Origin: Maribellus comscasis
GTDB lineage: Bacteria > Bacteroidota > Bacteroidia > Bacteroidales > Prolixibacteraceae
DNA: 64,000 bases
NCBI RefSeq assembly: GCF_009762775.1
Contig: NZ_CP046401.1
Coordinates: 4,922,001 to 4,986,000, forward strand
Reading direction: 5' to 3'
The notes beneath the pieces are model-generated. The model was not told the DNA's origin and searched no databases. It saw nothing but the letters and a program-made list of their open reading frames with translations. A program made the position numbers and the translations under genes. Shown one piece after another: positions 51,173 through 60,480 of the stretch; position 1 is the stretch's first letter; the number at the start of each line of letters is the position of its first letter.

Positions 51173-52138
51173 ATGAACAACACAGTATTGGATTTAATCG
51201 GGAATACCCCGATGGTTAGAGTAAATCAGATGGATACAGGCGTTTGCAACCTGTATTTAAAACTCGAAAGCGCCAACCCGGGCGGTTCAATCAAAGACCG
51301 GATCGGGCTTTCCATGATAACGGAAGCTGAAAAATCAGGTTTAATTAAACCCAGCTCGGTTTTGGTAGAAGCCACTGCCGGGAACACGGGTTTGGGCCTG
51401 GCGTTGGTTGCGGCGATAAAAGGCTACAAACTGGTACTTGTAATACCTGACAAAATGAGCCGTGAAAAGATTTTGCACCTGAAAGCAATGGGCACCGAGG
51501 TTATTATAACGCGCTCGGATGTGAATAAAGGCCACCCGGAATACTACCAGGATATGGCCAGGCGTATCGCCAATGAAACGCCAAATGCTTTTTATATCAA
51601 CCAGTTTGGAAACCCGGCAAACCCGCTTGCCCATGAAACAACAACCGGCCCGGAAATTTTAAAACAGCTTGATGGCAAGATTGATGCCGTGGTTTGTGGA
51701 ATCGGTTCATCGGGCACACTCACCGGTTTAACCCATTTTTTTCAGAAAGTTAAGCCTGATATCGAAATGATAGTTGCCGATCCTAAGGGTTCTGTAATAA
51801 AAGATTTTATCGAAAAAGGAACTTTTGGCGAAGCCGGGTCGTGGCTGGTAGAGGGGATTGGAGAGGATTTTATTCCTTCCATTGCCGATTTTTCATTGGC
51901 AAAAAAAGCCTATACCATTAGCGACACTGAAAGTTTTTCAACAGCACGGACGGTGCTGCGCAAAGAAGGAATCCTTGCTGGTTCTTCATCGGGAACTCTT
52001 ATTGCTGCGGCATTAAAATATTGCCGGGAGCAAAAACACCCGAAAAACGTGGTAACATTTGTTTGCGACAGCGGCAATAAATACCTTACAAAAATGTACG
52101 ACGATGCCTGGATGCATGAAAAAGGATTTAAAAATTGA
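51173..52138 (+). CDS. Cystathionine beta-synthase (CBS), catalytic domain only
   Basis: A 321-residue PLP enzyme. NPGGSIKDRIGLSM carries the PLP lysine (Lys41) and TAGNTGLGLALV follows. VEGIGEDFIP and the end WMHEKGF match eukaryotic-type CBS better than CysK. The C-terminal regulatory CBS domain pair is absent. It would join homocysteine and serine to form cystathionine. The next gene supplies the second step. Expression is probably set by the Cys leader just upstream. Confidence 0.85.
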   Translation: MNNTVLDLIGNTPMVRVNQMDTGVCNLYLKLESANPGGSIKDRIGLSMITEAEKSGLIKPSSVLVEATAGNTGLGLALVAAIKGYKLVLVIPDKMSREKILHLKAMGTEVIITRSDVNKGHPEYYQDMARRIANETPNAFYINQFGNPANPLAHETTTGPEILKQLDGKIDAVVCGIGSSGTLTGLTHFFQKVKPDIEMIVADPKGSVIKDFIEKGTFGEAGSWLVEGIGEDFIPSIADFSLAKKAYTISDTESFSTARTVLRKEGILAGSSSGTLIAAALKYCREQKHPKNVVTFVCDSGNKYLTKMYDDAWMHEKGFKN

Positions 52139-52161
52139 TTACATAAATTAAAACAGTTAAC

Positions 52162-53319
52162 ATGAAATTTTCAACAAAAACAATCCATGCCGGACAAAGA
52201 GCCGACAAAGCCACCGGCGCAGTAGTGGTGCCAATTTACCAAACTTCCACTTACAAACAAGATGAACTAAATGTGCACAAGGGATTCGAATATTCCCGTA
52301 CCGGAAACCCCACGCGGCAGGCATTGGAAGAATGCCTTGCAGCCCTTGAAGATGGCCGTTTTGGGCTTGCGTTTTCATCGGGCCTGGCGGCTGAACATGC
52401 GGTACTTTCAACGTTAAAGCCAGGCGACCATGTAATAGCTGCGGAAGATATGTATGGTGGCACTTACCGCTTGTTTGAACAGGTTTTTAAGCCCTTTGGA
52501 CTCCGGTTTAGTTATGTGGGTGGCAGCGTCCGTGATTTTGAAAATGCAATAACAGCGGAAACCAAATTGTTCTGGATTGAATCGCCTACCAATCCACTCT
52601 TACGGATTGCTGACATTTCAGCGGTGTCGGCAATTGCACACGGTAAAAACATAAAAGTTGTAGTTGACAACACTTTCGCTTCACCTTATTTTCAACAACC
52701 TTTGGCTTTAGGTGCCGACCTTGTTGTGCACAGCACCACAAAATATATCGGGGGCCATTCCGATATTGTGGGCGGCGCGTTAATCGTCAATGATGAAGCA
52801 TGGCACGACCGGTTAAAATTCCTGCAAAATGCCGTTGGCGCAATTCCCGGTGCATTCGACAGTTGGCTGGCGCTCAGGGGACTAAAAACCCTTTCGGTAA
52901 GAATGAAACAACATGAAGAAAACGCTCATAAAATTGCTGAATTTCTTGAAAACCATCCATCAGTTACACAGGTTTATTATCCAGGATTATCATCTGACCG
53001 TTTTCATCTCCTCGCCAAACAACAAATGAACGGTTTTGGAGGTATGGTTTCTTTTAAATTAAAAAACGGGGATGAAAAATCTGTTAACTACTTTTTAAAG
53101 AATTTAAAAATTATATCGCTTGCCGAAAGCCTGGGCGGGGTCGAATCTTTAATTTGTTACCCTGCCGCAATGACACACGGCTCCATCCCCGAAAAAAAGC
53201 GGAACGCTATTGGGGTTTCAAATGATTTGGTCCGGCTTTCAGCAGGAATTGAAAATGTAGAAGATTTAATTGAAGACCTGGCGCAAAGTTTAGATTATTT
53301 TGAAAAGGAACTTCGATAG
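52162..53319 (+). CDS. Cystathionine gamma-lyase/synthase (Cys/Met metabolism PLP enzyme)
   Basis: A 385-residue PLP enzyme. FSSGLAAEHAVL, VVDNTFASPYFQQPL and HSTTKYIGGHSD (PLP lysine, Lys194) are typical of the trans-sulfuration family. As the partner of CBS it is most likely a gamma-lyase that splits cystathionine to cysteine. Gamma-synthase and methionine gamma-lyase share the fold and cannot be ruled out. It is 23 bases behind CBS and under the same attenuator. Confidence 0.88.
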   Translation: MKFSTKTIHAGQRADKATGAVVVPIYQTSTYKQDELNVHKGFEYSRTGNPTRQALEECLAALEDGRFGLAFSSGLAAEHAVLSTLKPGDHVIAAEDMYGGTYRLFEQVFKPFGLRFSYVGGSVRDFENAITAETKLFWIESPTNPLLRIADISAVSAIAHGKNIKVVVDNTFASPYFQQPLALGADLVVHSTTKYIGGHSDIVGGALIVNDEAWHDRLKFLQNAVGAIPGAFDSWLALRGLKTLSVRMKQHEENAHKIAEFLENHPSVTQVYYPGLSSDRFHLLAKQQMNGFGGMVSFKLKNGDEKSVNYFLKNLKIISLAESLGGVESLICYPAAMTHGSIPEKKRNAIGVSNDLVRLSAGIENVEDLIEDLAQSLDYFEKELR

Positions 53320-53481
53320 TTCGGGCAATGTTTGTGTTTGTTTGTTTTATTAATGTGGACAAATAGAGACATATTTAGACACTTTAACTTCTATTAACTA
53401 GTGAATTAGGGTTTTTCATAGGTTTGTTTGACTGGTAGAGATAAAAATCAGCATTCTTAAATACCAGTCTTAATATGATCT

Positions 53482-53676
53482 ATGGAGGAAAGAGAAAACA
53501 AAAATATTGAGGAAGCAACAGAACGGGTCAAGAAGCGATTACCATTTGAAAAAATCCGAAGTATTCCAAAATTCAAAGATTTGTCATTGGAAGACTACGA
53601 AAAACTTATGAAAAATACAGAAACGATTGCCCTCCTGATCTTGAAAACATTTATTTTTAAAAATAAATCGGAATAG
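53482..53676 (+). CDS. Small protein of unknown function ahead of the recombinase
   Basis: A 64-residue, charged, probably helical protein (EEATERVKKRLPFEKIR, then LSLEDYEKLMKNTE). It ends 23 bases before the serine recombinase start. A small recombination directionality-type or helper protein is possible, but nothing in the sequence shows it. Confidence 0.45.
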   Translation: MEERENKNIEEATERVKKRLPFEKIRSIPKFKDLSLEDYEKLMKNTETIALLILKTFIFKNKSE

Positions 53677-53699
53677 ATATTTTTTACTAAATTGTCTAC

Positions 53700-55340
53700 A
53701 TGAGTGATTTAAGTCAGTTTAAACAATTTGCTCCGCAAGCTCCAAAACAATTTCAGGAAGGGAATAATGCAGTAATATATACCCGTGTATCATCAGCCGA
53801 TCAGGAAGATAATACAAGTTTGGCTTCACAAAAAAGATACTGTGAAAAGTATGCCCAAAAAAGAGGATTGAATATAGTTGGTTACTTTGGTGGAACATTT
53901 GAATCAGCTAAAACAGACGACCGTAAAGAATTCAATCGGATGTTGACCTTTGTAAAACGTTCAAAAAATGTCAATTACGTAATTGTTTATTCCTATGAAC
54001 GTTTTTCCCGTTCAGGTATCTCCGGAGCATCAATCGCCGACGATTTACTTAAAAAATACGGTGTAATTACTCTTGCTACCTCACAAGAACTTGACCCCAC
54101 AACTCCTTCCGGCTCTTTTCAGCAAAAAATATTATTCTTGTTTGGCCAGATGGATAATGAATTGCGAAGGGACAAAGTGGTCACCGGTATGCGTGAATTG
54201 TTAACGAAAGGCTATTGGGTGTGGGCTCCTCCACGTGGATATAAGGATTTGAACAAAGGGAGGGCAACTGAGCGCAAATTGGTTGTTAACGAAGAAGGTA
54301 AAATTCTCAAAAAGGCTTTTGAATGGAAAGCTTATCTCCAACTACCTAACGTTGAAATTGGCAGGCGCTTAAAACGATTGGGGGTAGAAATATCGGAAAA
54401 GAGACTGATTAACCTGTTTTTAAATCCGTTTTACTGTGGCCTTATAACTAGCAAAATGCTTCCGGGGCAGGTGATCGAGGGTAGGCACGAATCATTAATT
54501 TCAAAGGAATTGTTTTTGGCAGTTCATAATATTCGGCAAGAAAAAAGAACTCAGGGTTTTGTCCACGATAGGGATAATGAAAACCTACCCTTAAAAGTAT
54601 TCACGAAATGTGATAAATGTGGCCAGACTATGACTGGCTATTTGGCGAAAAAGAAGGGAATATATTATTACAAGTGCAGGACTAAAGGTTGCAGAGTCAA
54701 CCGGAGTGCCAAGGGGATGCATGAATTATTTCGGAATGTGTTAAAAACTTTTCAGATTGGGAAAGAAGAGGTTGATATTATTAAGGTGCAATTGGAAGAA
54801 CAGATGTCGGTATTTTTTAAATCCCAAATGGAGAATGCCACATCATTAAAAGCCAAACTGACAGAGACAAGAAAAAAATTGAATGCCATTGAAGAACGGT
54901 TTGTTGTTGGCGAGATAGACCGAAGCCTGTATGAAAAATTCAGACCGAAATATGAAAAGGAGTGTTTCGAAATTGAGCAAGAACTTAACAAGACAAGCGG
55001 ATACAGTTCGAACCTCAAAAAAGTGATAGATTTTGCAGTGAAAATATGCAGGAATCCCTTTCTATTGTGGGATTCCGGTGATTTAAACAGTAAAAAGGTA
55101 TTTCAGAATTTGTTGTTTCCGGAAGGAATCTACTATAACCGTGAATTTGACCTGGTTCGAACCCCAAGAATTAATACTTTTTTTTCACCAATCCCTGAAT
55201 TAGCAAGGGTTTTGAACGGACAAAAAAAAGGGGATTCTATCAAAATTGATAAAATCCCCGCTTGGGTGAACCCTACGGTACAAAATTCGAACCATTTGAT
55301 TGCAGAACTAAAGCTTTTGGGAGACATCTTAGCTTTATGA
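53700..55340 (+). CDS. Large serine recombinase
   Basis: A 546-residue site-specific recombinase. The resolvase domain has IYTRVSSADQEDN (catalytic Ser31) and YSYERFSRSG. It is followed by the Recombinase domain with VWAPPRGYKD, a zinc ribbon (TKCDKCGQTMTGY then YKCRTKGCRV) and a coiled-coil region (SLKAKLTETRKKLNAIEER). Large serine recombinases integrate phages and conjugative elements. It sits at the border between the metal block and an AT-rich block, so it may have moved one of them. No attachment site was identified. Confidence 0.93.
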   Translation: MSDLSQFKQFAPQAPKQFQEGNNAVIYTRVSSADQEDNTSLASQKRYCEKYAQKRGLNIVGYFGGTFESAKTDDRKEFNRMLTFVKRSKNVNYVIVYSYERFSRSGISGASIADDLLKKYGVITLATSQELDPTTPSGSFQQKILFLFGQMDNELRRDKVVTGMRELLTKGYWVWAPPRGYKDLNKGRATERKLVVNEEGKILKKAFEWKAYLQLPNVEIGRRLKRLGVEISEKRLINLFLNPFYCGLITSKMLPGQVIEGRHESLISKELFLAVHNIRQEKRTQGFVHDRDNENLPLKVFTKCDKCGQTMTGYLAKKKGIYYYKCRTKGCRVNRSAKGMHELFRNVLKTFQIGKEEVDIIKVQLEEQMSVFFKSQMENATSLKAKLTETRKKLNAIEERFVVGEIDRSLYEKFRPKYEKECFEIEQELNKTSGYSSNLKKVIDFAVKICRNPFLLWDSGDLNSKKVFQNLLFPEGIYYNREFDLVRTPRINTFFSPIPELARVLNGQKKGDSIKIDKIPAWVNPTVQNSNHLIAELKLLGDILAL

Positions 55341-55394
55341 GACTGTCAAATTTAAAATGCGAACAAAAGTAAAAACAATCTAGTAAATTATATT

Positions 55395-55426
55395 TACATT
55401 TGAACTAAAAAACAAAATTAGTCAAA
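55395..55426 (+). promoter_or_regulatory. Promoter/operator of TetR gene 1
   Basis: A perfect -7 element TACATTTG (55395-55402) overlaps the palindrome-like TTTGAACTA-N11-TAGTCAAA (55399-55426), whose right half ends at the start codon. The right half is identical to the operators around TetR gene 2. This suggests autorepression. Confidence 0.7.
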
Positions 55427-56013
55427 TGTTTAGAAATAATACCAAGGATACAAAAGAACTTATTTTAAAAATTGCGATGCAGGTATTTGCTAAATATGGA
55501 TTTCAGAAAACCTCAATTAATGATATTGCCAACGCTGCATTCAGATCAAAAGGTTCAGTTCACTATTATTTCAAAAATAAGAATGAGTTATTTCTGAAAG
55601 TTGTTGAAAAAGAGTTTCAATTATTACGCACAGAATTAGAGATAGTTGCGATGTCAGAATTAAACGGTAAACTGAAATTGACTAATTACATTATTACACG
55701 AATGAAAATTCTTGTGAAATTATCTTACATCTCAGATGCGATAAAAAATGGCTATATGGATTATGAATATTTTGCAGGAAAAATCAGGAAGAAATTCGAT
55801 GATGAAGAGATTTTATTAGTAAAAGGGATAATATCAAATGGTATAATAAATGGTGAGTTTGAAGAAAGGGATGAAGAGCAAACTGCCTATGTTATTGTGT
55901 CAGCACTGAAAGGACTTGAGGAACTTTTAATGGTCAATATTAAATGTAGTGAGTGTGATATAAATCTCGATTACATGATTCAGGTTTTATTAAAAGGAAT
56001 TGAGAAAAGATAG
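55426..56013 (+). CDS. TetR/AcrR-family regulator 1
   Basis: A 195-residue protein with the TetR N-terminal helix-turn-helix (AMQVFAKYGFQKTSINDIANAAFRSKGSVHYYFKNKNELF). The C-terminal ligand domain has no recognisable specificity. Its start codon overlaps an operator, so it is likely self-repressed. It precedes acyltransferase and patatin genes, which may be its targets. Confidence 0.9.
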   Translation: MFRNNTKDTKELILKIAMQVFAKYGFQKTSINDIANAAFRSKGSVHYYFKNKNELFLKVVEKEFQLLRTELEIVAMSELNGKLKLTNYIITRMKILVKLSYISDAIKNGYMDYEYFAGKIRKKFDDEEILLVKGIISNGIINGEFEERDEEQTAYVIVSALKGLEELLMVNIKCSECDINLDYMIQVLLKGIEKR

Positions 56014-56155
56014 ATTTGTCCTAATACTGACATAAAATCAAACACATGGCAATGTAAGTTCGTAAAAGTGCTTAAAAGCTATAATGAAACTCATATCAAG
56101 GCTTTAAATATAATAATCAGGAGTTGTTTTAGAAGCTTTTCATAAAAATCAAAAA

Positions 56156-56965
56156 ATGAATTATATCAATATATCACATATTATAAAAAATAGTAATTCG
56201 AAATTTCTGAAAAGACTACCTGATTTCTCTATTCGAATAATTGCCTGGATTGTTAGACAAGAGGAAATAAACCGGATTCTAAAAAAATATGAAGGATTTG
56301 AGGGCGTTGACTTTCTGCCTAAAATAATTGAAGAGTTGGAAATTAATGTGGAATGTGCAGGACTGGAAAATTTACCGGAAAATGGAAAATGCTTTTTTGT
56401 TGCCAATCACCCTTTCGGACTGCTTGACGGTTTAATCCTTACAAATATTGTTGGTACAAAATACGGACATTTAAAAGCTATTGGAAACGATGCTTTTATG
56501 TTTGTTCCAAACTTAAGACCAATAGTCTCAAATGTCAATGTATTTGGGAAAAATCCTAAAAAATACTTTGTTGAATTAAACAATGTCTTTGCTTCTGATG
56601 CACCAATAACACATTTCCCTTATGGGCTTGTATCTAGAATTTATAAACTAAAGATACAAGATAAATTTTGGCATAAAAGTTTTATTACAAAAGCAATTCA
56701 ACATAAAAGAAACATTATTCCGGTGCGATTTTATGGACGAAATTCTTATCTGTTTTATTCCATATTTTTACTCAGGCAAGTAGTAAAAATTAAAATCAAT
56801 TTGGAACTGATATTGCTTCCGCATGAACTATTTCGTAAAAGGGGAAAAACAATTAAAGTTACAATTGGTGAGATGATTCAATACAGTGATTTGGAAACAT
56901 CTATGTCGCATTGGGACTGGGCACAAAAGATTCGTAATGAAGTTTATTCCCATAAAAACAATTAG
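56156..56965 (+). CDS. PlsC-like lysophospholipid acyltransferase
   Basis: A 269-residue protein with NHPFGLLDG (the HX5D catalytic site of the COG3176/OlsF-like branch) and the segment FPYGLVSRIYK further on. Such enzymes acylate lysophospholipids or ornithine lipids. It lies 142 bases after the TetR gene and 82 bases before the patatin gene. Together they may remodel membrane lipids. Confidence 0.85.
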   Translation: MNYINISHIIKNSNSKFLKRLPDFSIRIIAWIVRQEEINRILKKYEGFEGVDFLPKIIEELEINVECAGLENLPENGKCFFVANHPFGLLDGLILTNIVGTKYGHLKAIGNDAFMFVPNLRPIVSNVNVFGKNPKKYFVELNNVFASDAPITHFPYGLVSRIYKLKIQDKFWHKSFITKAIQHKRNIIPVRFYGRNSYLFYSIFLLRQVVKIKINLELILLPHELFRKRGKTIKVTIGEMIQYSDLETSMSHWDWAQKIRNEVYSHKNN

Positions 56966-57047
56966 TGACAAACCGTTATGAAATTAATTCATAAATTGAA
57001 AAAACATTTATGATTCAAATATCAGGAATGCATAAAACATTATAGTA

Positions 57048-57968
57048 ATGGATATGAAAAAAAATGTTGCATTGGTTTTGGGAAGTGGCGGAGCAAGAGG
57101 CTTAGCTCACATTGGTGTAATTAACGAACTCGAAGAGCAGGGATTCATTATCACATCAGTTAGTGGCACTTCAATCGGTTCATTAATTGGTGGATTTTGT
57201 GCTATGGGGAAATTAAATGAATTGACAGAATGGCTTACTACACTTCAAAAAAAGGATGTTTACAGTTTGATGGACCCCACCTTAAGCACGAATGGTCTGT
57301 TAAAGGCTGAAAAGGTTTTTAGAAAATTGAATACAATAATTCCGGATGTTCTTATTGAAGATATGAATATTCCGTATGCGGCAGTTGCAACCGATGTAAT
57401 AAACAGAGAAGAAGTTATATTTACCAAAGGTAGTTTTTATAAGGCTGCGAGAGCATCTATTGCAATCCCCACAATTATTACACCAGTCATATCAGAAAAC
57501 AGTATTCTTGTTGATGGTGGATTGCTTAATCCAATCCCAGCTAATCGAGTAAAAAGAACAGAAGGCGATATTTTAGTTGTTGTTAATTTGTATGACAGCA
57601 ATAACCCGGATATATTGTTGTATGAAGAAGACGTTAAGAAACATCTTGCTCCCCAAAAATCATCGATTAGTAATATAGTTATCCTAAACAATAGCATAAA
57701 TAATATTATAAAGAGAATACAGGACTTTATTCCAACAGGTAATAAAAACAGCCAGGGGTACTATTCGCTGATTCAGTTTACAACTTCTGCTATGCTTGAA
57801 CAGATTTCAAAATTATCTATAGAGTTGAACAAACCTGATATATTGATAAATATTCCTTTTGATGCAGCAAGAACGTTTGAATTTTACAAGGCAAAGGAGT
57901 TGATAGAAGCAGGAAGGAAGGCTGCAAGAATCTGTATAAAACAATACCAAAATATTAACGATAATTAA
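57048..57968 (+). CDS. Patatin-like phospholipase
   Basis: A 306-residue protein with GSGGARGLAHIG (oxyanion motif), GTSIGS (catalytic Ser42) and DGG (catalytic Asp156), the full patatin set. It would hydrolyse acyl esters of phospholipids. It has no signal peptide. It follows the acyltransferase gene, so lipid turnover is a likely joint role. Confidence 0.92.
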   Translation: MDMKKNVALVLGSGGARGLAHIGVINELEEQGFIITSVSGTSIGSLIGGFCAMGKLNELTEWLTTLQKKDVYSLMDPTLSTNGLLKAEKVFRKLNTIIPDVLIEDMNIPYAAVATDVINREEVIFTKGSFYKAARASIAIPTIITPVISENSILVDGGLLNPIPANRVKRTEGDILVVVNLYDSNNPDILLYEEDVKKHLAPQKSSISNIVILNNSINNIIKRIQDFIPTGNKNSQGYYSLIQFTTSAMLEQISKLSIELNKPDILINIPFDAARTFEFYKAKELIEAGRKAARICIKQYQNINDN

Positions 57969-58183
57969 AATACTTTATCATTAATACTTATGGTGATTTT
58001 ATCAATTCATCTTATAATGGTCTAAAGTTATTTAAGAAGTAGATCGTAACTGCTTAACAGTCTGTTTGTATGTTAATGCTCACTTGACCGTTCCCAATGA
58101 TGGATCAGATTCATTTTCTAAAGCTGTACCCTTCGGTAACTGTGTCAATTTTAAATTCTGGTTTTTCAGGAAATTTGTGCAAA

Positions 58184-58528
58184 TTATTTTCCTGTTATTT
58201 TTTTTCTGTGATTTATTCCCCAATCTCTTAAAGCTTTAATAACATCACCCAGTGTTTCAGCATAAGAGGACGTATTGTATTCTATCATCACAGGATAGCC
58301 TTCAATAATTTTTCTTTCTATCAGTTTATTTTGTTCAAGATCTTTTAATTCATTGGATAAAACTTTAGCCGTGATTTTAGGAATGCTTTTTTGTATTTCA
58401 GTAAATCGATGATTCCCTGATGAGATTGAAATCAGAATCAACAACTTCCATTTTCCGCTAATAACATCTATTGCGTCTCTAACTGGCAACATTGCAGAGG
58501 AACAATCAGTGTGAACAGATTTTTTCAT
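58184..58528 (-). CDS. HxlR-family transcriptional regulator
   Basis: A 114-residue protein encoded on the minus strand, with ISGKWKLLILISISSGNHRFTEIQKSIPKIT and SNELKDLEQNKLIERK, the winged-helix pattern of HxlR/YodB. It has one Cys near the start (HTDCSSAMLP), typical of redox- or thiol-sensing members. It faces the DoxX gene across a 120-base promoter region and probably regulates both. Confidence 0.92.
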   Translation of the reverse strand: MKKSVHTDCSSAMLPVRDAIDVISGKWKLLILISISSGNHRFTEIQKSIPKITAKVLSNELKDLEQNKLIERKIIEGYPVMIEYNTSSYAETLGDVIKALRDWGINHRKKITGK

Positions 58529-58546
58529 AAACTTTTTTCTTATCGC

Positions 58547-58596
58547 TTACCTTTAGGTAACTACTATATATTAGATAGTAAATATATTTAACTTTG
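58547..58596. promoter_or_regulatory. Operator/promoter region between HxlR and DoxX
   Basis: Two inverted repeats lie between the divergent genes: TTACCTTTAGGTAA (58547-58560) and TACTAT-N7-ATAGTA (58562-58580). Just after is a perfect -7 element TAACTTTG (58589-58596) for the DoxX gene. They are likely HxlR sites. Confidence 0.65.
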
Positions 58597-58648
58597 TCGA
58601 ATAAAAAAATATTAATTCTCAAAATAAATTACAGTAAAAATTAACATA

Positions 58649-59017
58649 ATGAAATCAAAAAAAGTAGTTTATTGGATAACAACATCCGTTATTGGCTTGA
58701 TGATGGTATTTAGCGCCTTCAATTACTTTACAAGTATAGAAGCAATAGAAGGTATGGCCCGGCTTGGATTTCAGCCTTTCTTCGTTAAAGAATTAGGATT
58801 CTTTAAAATCTTAGGTGTTTTGGCGCTTGTTATACCACAAGTTCCAATTAAAATAAAAGAATGGGCTTATGCCGGTTTTGGAATTGTTTTTATATCTGCA
58901 TTCTGGGCACATGTAAATGCAGGTGACCCAGTTTCTATGTCTTCAATGCCTATCATTTTCCTGGTATTGCTTATAGTATCTAACATCTATTTGAATAAAA
59001 TAAAAGTTTCGAAATGA
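58649..59017 (+). CDS. DoxX-like membrane protein
   Basis: A 122-residue protein with four membrane helices and FFVKELGFFKILGVLALVIP, the DoxX-like core. DoxX-like proteins take part in thiosulfate or thiol oxidation or are quinone-linked; the exact role is unknown. Its stop overlaps the next start (ATGA), so the two genes are coupled. It faces the HxlR regulator. Confidence 0.87.
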   Translation: MKSKKVVYWITTSVIGLMMVFSAFNYFTSIEAIEGMARLGFQPFFVKELGFFKILGVLALVIPQVPIKIKEWAYAGFGIVFISAFWAHVNAGDPVSMSSMPIIFLVLLIVSNIYLNKIKVSK

Positions 59018-59648
59018 ATTTAACAATCTTTGGTGGAACAGCCGAGACAGGAATACTTGTTATTAAAAAAGCCTTGGAAGCCGAATATCGAGTGACTGCT
59101 TTCGCACGCAACCCGGCAAAAATATCCTTTCAAGATAAAATCTTAAAATCATAAAAGGGGAACTTACAGATATTAATCAAATTGAAAAAGCAATGATTGG
59201 TGCTGATGTGGTTATCAGCGTTTTGGGGCCAACTGGAAAGACGAAAGGATTGAATATTTCTACAGGTATAAAAAATATCATTTCGGCAATGGAAAGAAAT
59301 GATGTGAAACGTTTTATAGCAACAGCAACGCCAAGTTTTAAAGTCCCAAATGATAAATTTCAGTTTAGCTTTTCGCTTGCCATTTTTATGATAAAAACTT
59401 TAGCAAAAGATGCTTATTGTGATATAGTGGCAACCGGAGAAGCCGTTTCAAATAGTCAGTTAGATTGGACTTTAGTACGCATACCAATGCTGAGCAGAAA
59501 ACCAGGAACAGGAAAACTGAATATCGGTTATACAGGAACCGATAATGTTAAAGTATTTTCGCTTTCAAGGGAAGACTTGGCTGATTTTTTAATTAAACAA
59601 ATTAACGATAAAAATTATTTGAAAAAGGCACCTGTTATAAGCAATTAA
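59014..59648 (+). pseudogene. Frameshifted NAD(P)-binding (NmrA-like) protein
   Basis: ATG 59014 starts MNLTIFGGTAETGILVIKK, a Rossmann dinucleotide motif, and stops after about 46 residues at TAA 59152-59154. In the shifted frame the protein goes on as KIIKGELTDINQIEKAMIGADVVISVLG to 59648. One missing A in a run near 59140 explains this. The whole is a NAD(P)H-binding SDR of about 210 residues, either inactive or affected by a homopolymer error. Confidence 0.82.
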
Positions 59649-59726
59649 TTATTAATCATTTTTACTTTGAGTGAGTTTGTCACTCTTGAATCGATTTTAA
59701 AGATTGGTTTGCATTGAGAAAAATTC

Positions 59727-59757
59727 TATATTTGACTAATTAAACAAAATAGTCAAA
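59727..59757 (+). promoter_or_regulatory. Promoter/operator of TetR gene 2
   Basis: A perfect -7 element TATATTTG (59727-59734) overlaps the inverted repeat TTTGACTA-N11-TAGTCAAA (59731-59757), ending just before the start of TetR gene 2. The same operator is found ahead of the RND adaptor (60354-60380). Confidence 0.78.
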
Positions 59758-59761
59758 TGGA

Positions 59762-60337
59762 ATGGCAAAACCAGAAATCAAATCGATAATAATAAGTGCT
59801 GCCACTCAGTATTTTTCAAAATTCGGGTTTTATAAAACAACGATGGATGAGATTGCCAAACACATCCATAAAGCAAAAGGAGTTTTATATTATCACTATA
59901 ATAGCAAGGAAGAATTATTTAACGAAGTATTAAAGCAGGAGCTTAGTACCGTAAAATCTGAGTTACAGAAGGTTGTTAATTCTGATGAAGATGCTTTAAC
60001 TGTTCTTAATAACTATTTTTTTAAAAGGCTTGAGTTATTGCATGAATCTGTAAATTACCATGAAACTTTGAAAGCCGATTTTTTTGAAAAATATCATTTT
60101 GTAGAGGAAGTTAGGGAAGACTTTACCACGTTTGAGAGAAATAATTTTTATCAGATGCTAAAAAAAGGTGAGGATGAAGGGGTATTGCATTTTAATAATA
60201 TTGACTCAACAGTAAATATCCTGTTAATGCTGGTCAACTCCATGGAAGTACCGTTATTCCTTCAAAATAAATATTCCGAGTACATTCATACAATTAAAGA
60301 ACTTGCAGAATTTCTTGTAAAAGGATTAAAATCTTAA
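59762..60337 (+). CDS. TetR/AcrR-family regulator 2
   Basis: A 191-residue TetR protein (AATQYFSKFGFYKTTMDEIAKHIHKAKGVLYYHYNSKEELF). It is flanked by two identical operators: one at its own promoter and one at the RND operon promoter, so it likely represses both. A small pump substrate or lipid may be the inducer. Confidence 0.92.
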   Translation: MAKPEIKSIIISAATQYFSKFGFYKTTMDEIAKHIHKAKGVLYYHYNSKEELFNEVLKQELSTVKSELQKVVNSDEDALTVLNNYFFKRLELLHESVNYHETLKADFFEKYHFVEEVREDFTTFERNNFYQMLKKGEDEGVLHFNNIDSTVNILLMLVNSMEVPLFLQNKYSEYIHTIKELAEFLVKGLKS

Positions 60338-60353
60338 CAATTTATTAACTCGA

Positions 60354-60396
60354 TTTGACTAAAAGTGTTTTATAGTCAAATATTATTATACATTTG
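60354..60396 (+). promoter_or_regulatory. Operator and promoter of the RND operon
   Basis: TTTGACTA-N11-TAGTCAAA at 60354-60380, then a perfect -7 element TACATTTG at 60389-60396. The operator covers the -33 region, which suits repression by the upstream TetR protein. Confidence 0.8.
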
Positions 60397-60480
60397 CATT
60401 GACTTTAGAACATTAATAGTCAATAATTGCAACAATGTGAAGCATAATAAGAAAATTAGAATTAATAAAAAGTGAATACA

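Noticed and set aside
51173..52138. Cysteine synthase (CysK) as the product
   Set aside because: The fold is shared, but the VEGIGEDFIP and WMHEKGF motifs and the partner gamma-lyase fit cystathionine beta-synthase better. CysK remains a minor alternative.
57969..58183. Small gene or RNA in the 215-base gap between patatin and HxlR
   Set aside because: No start with a credible body, no strong hairpin and no promoter pair were seen.
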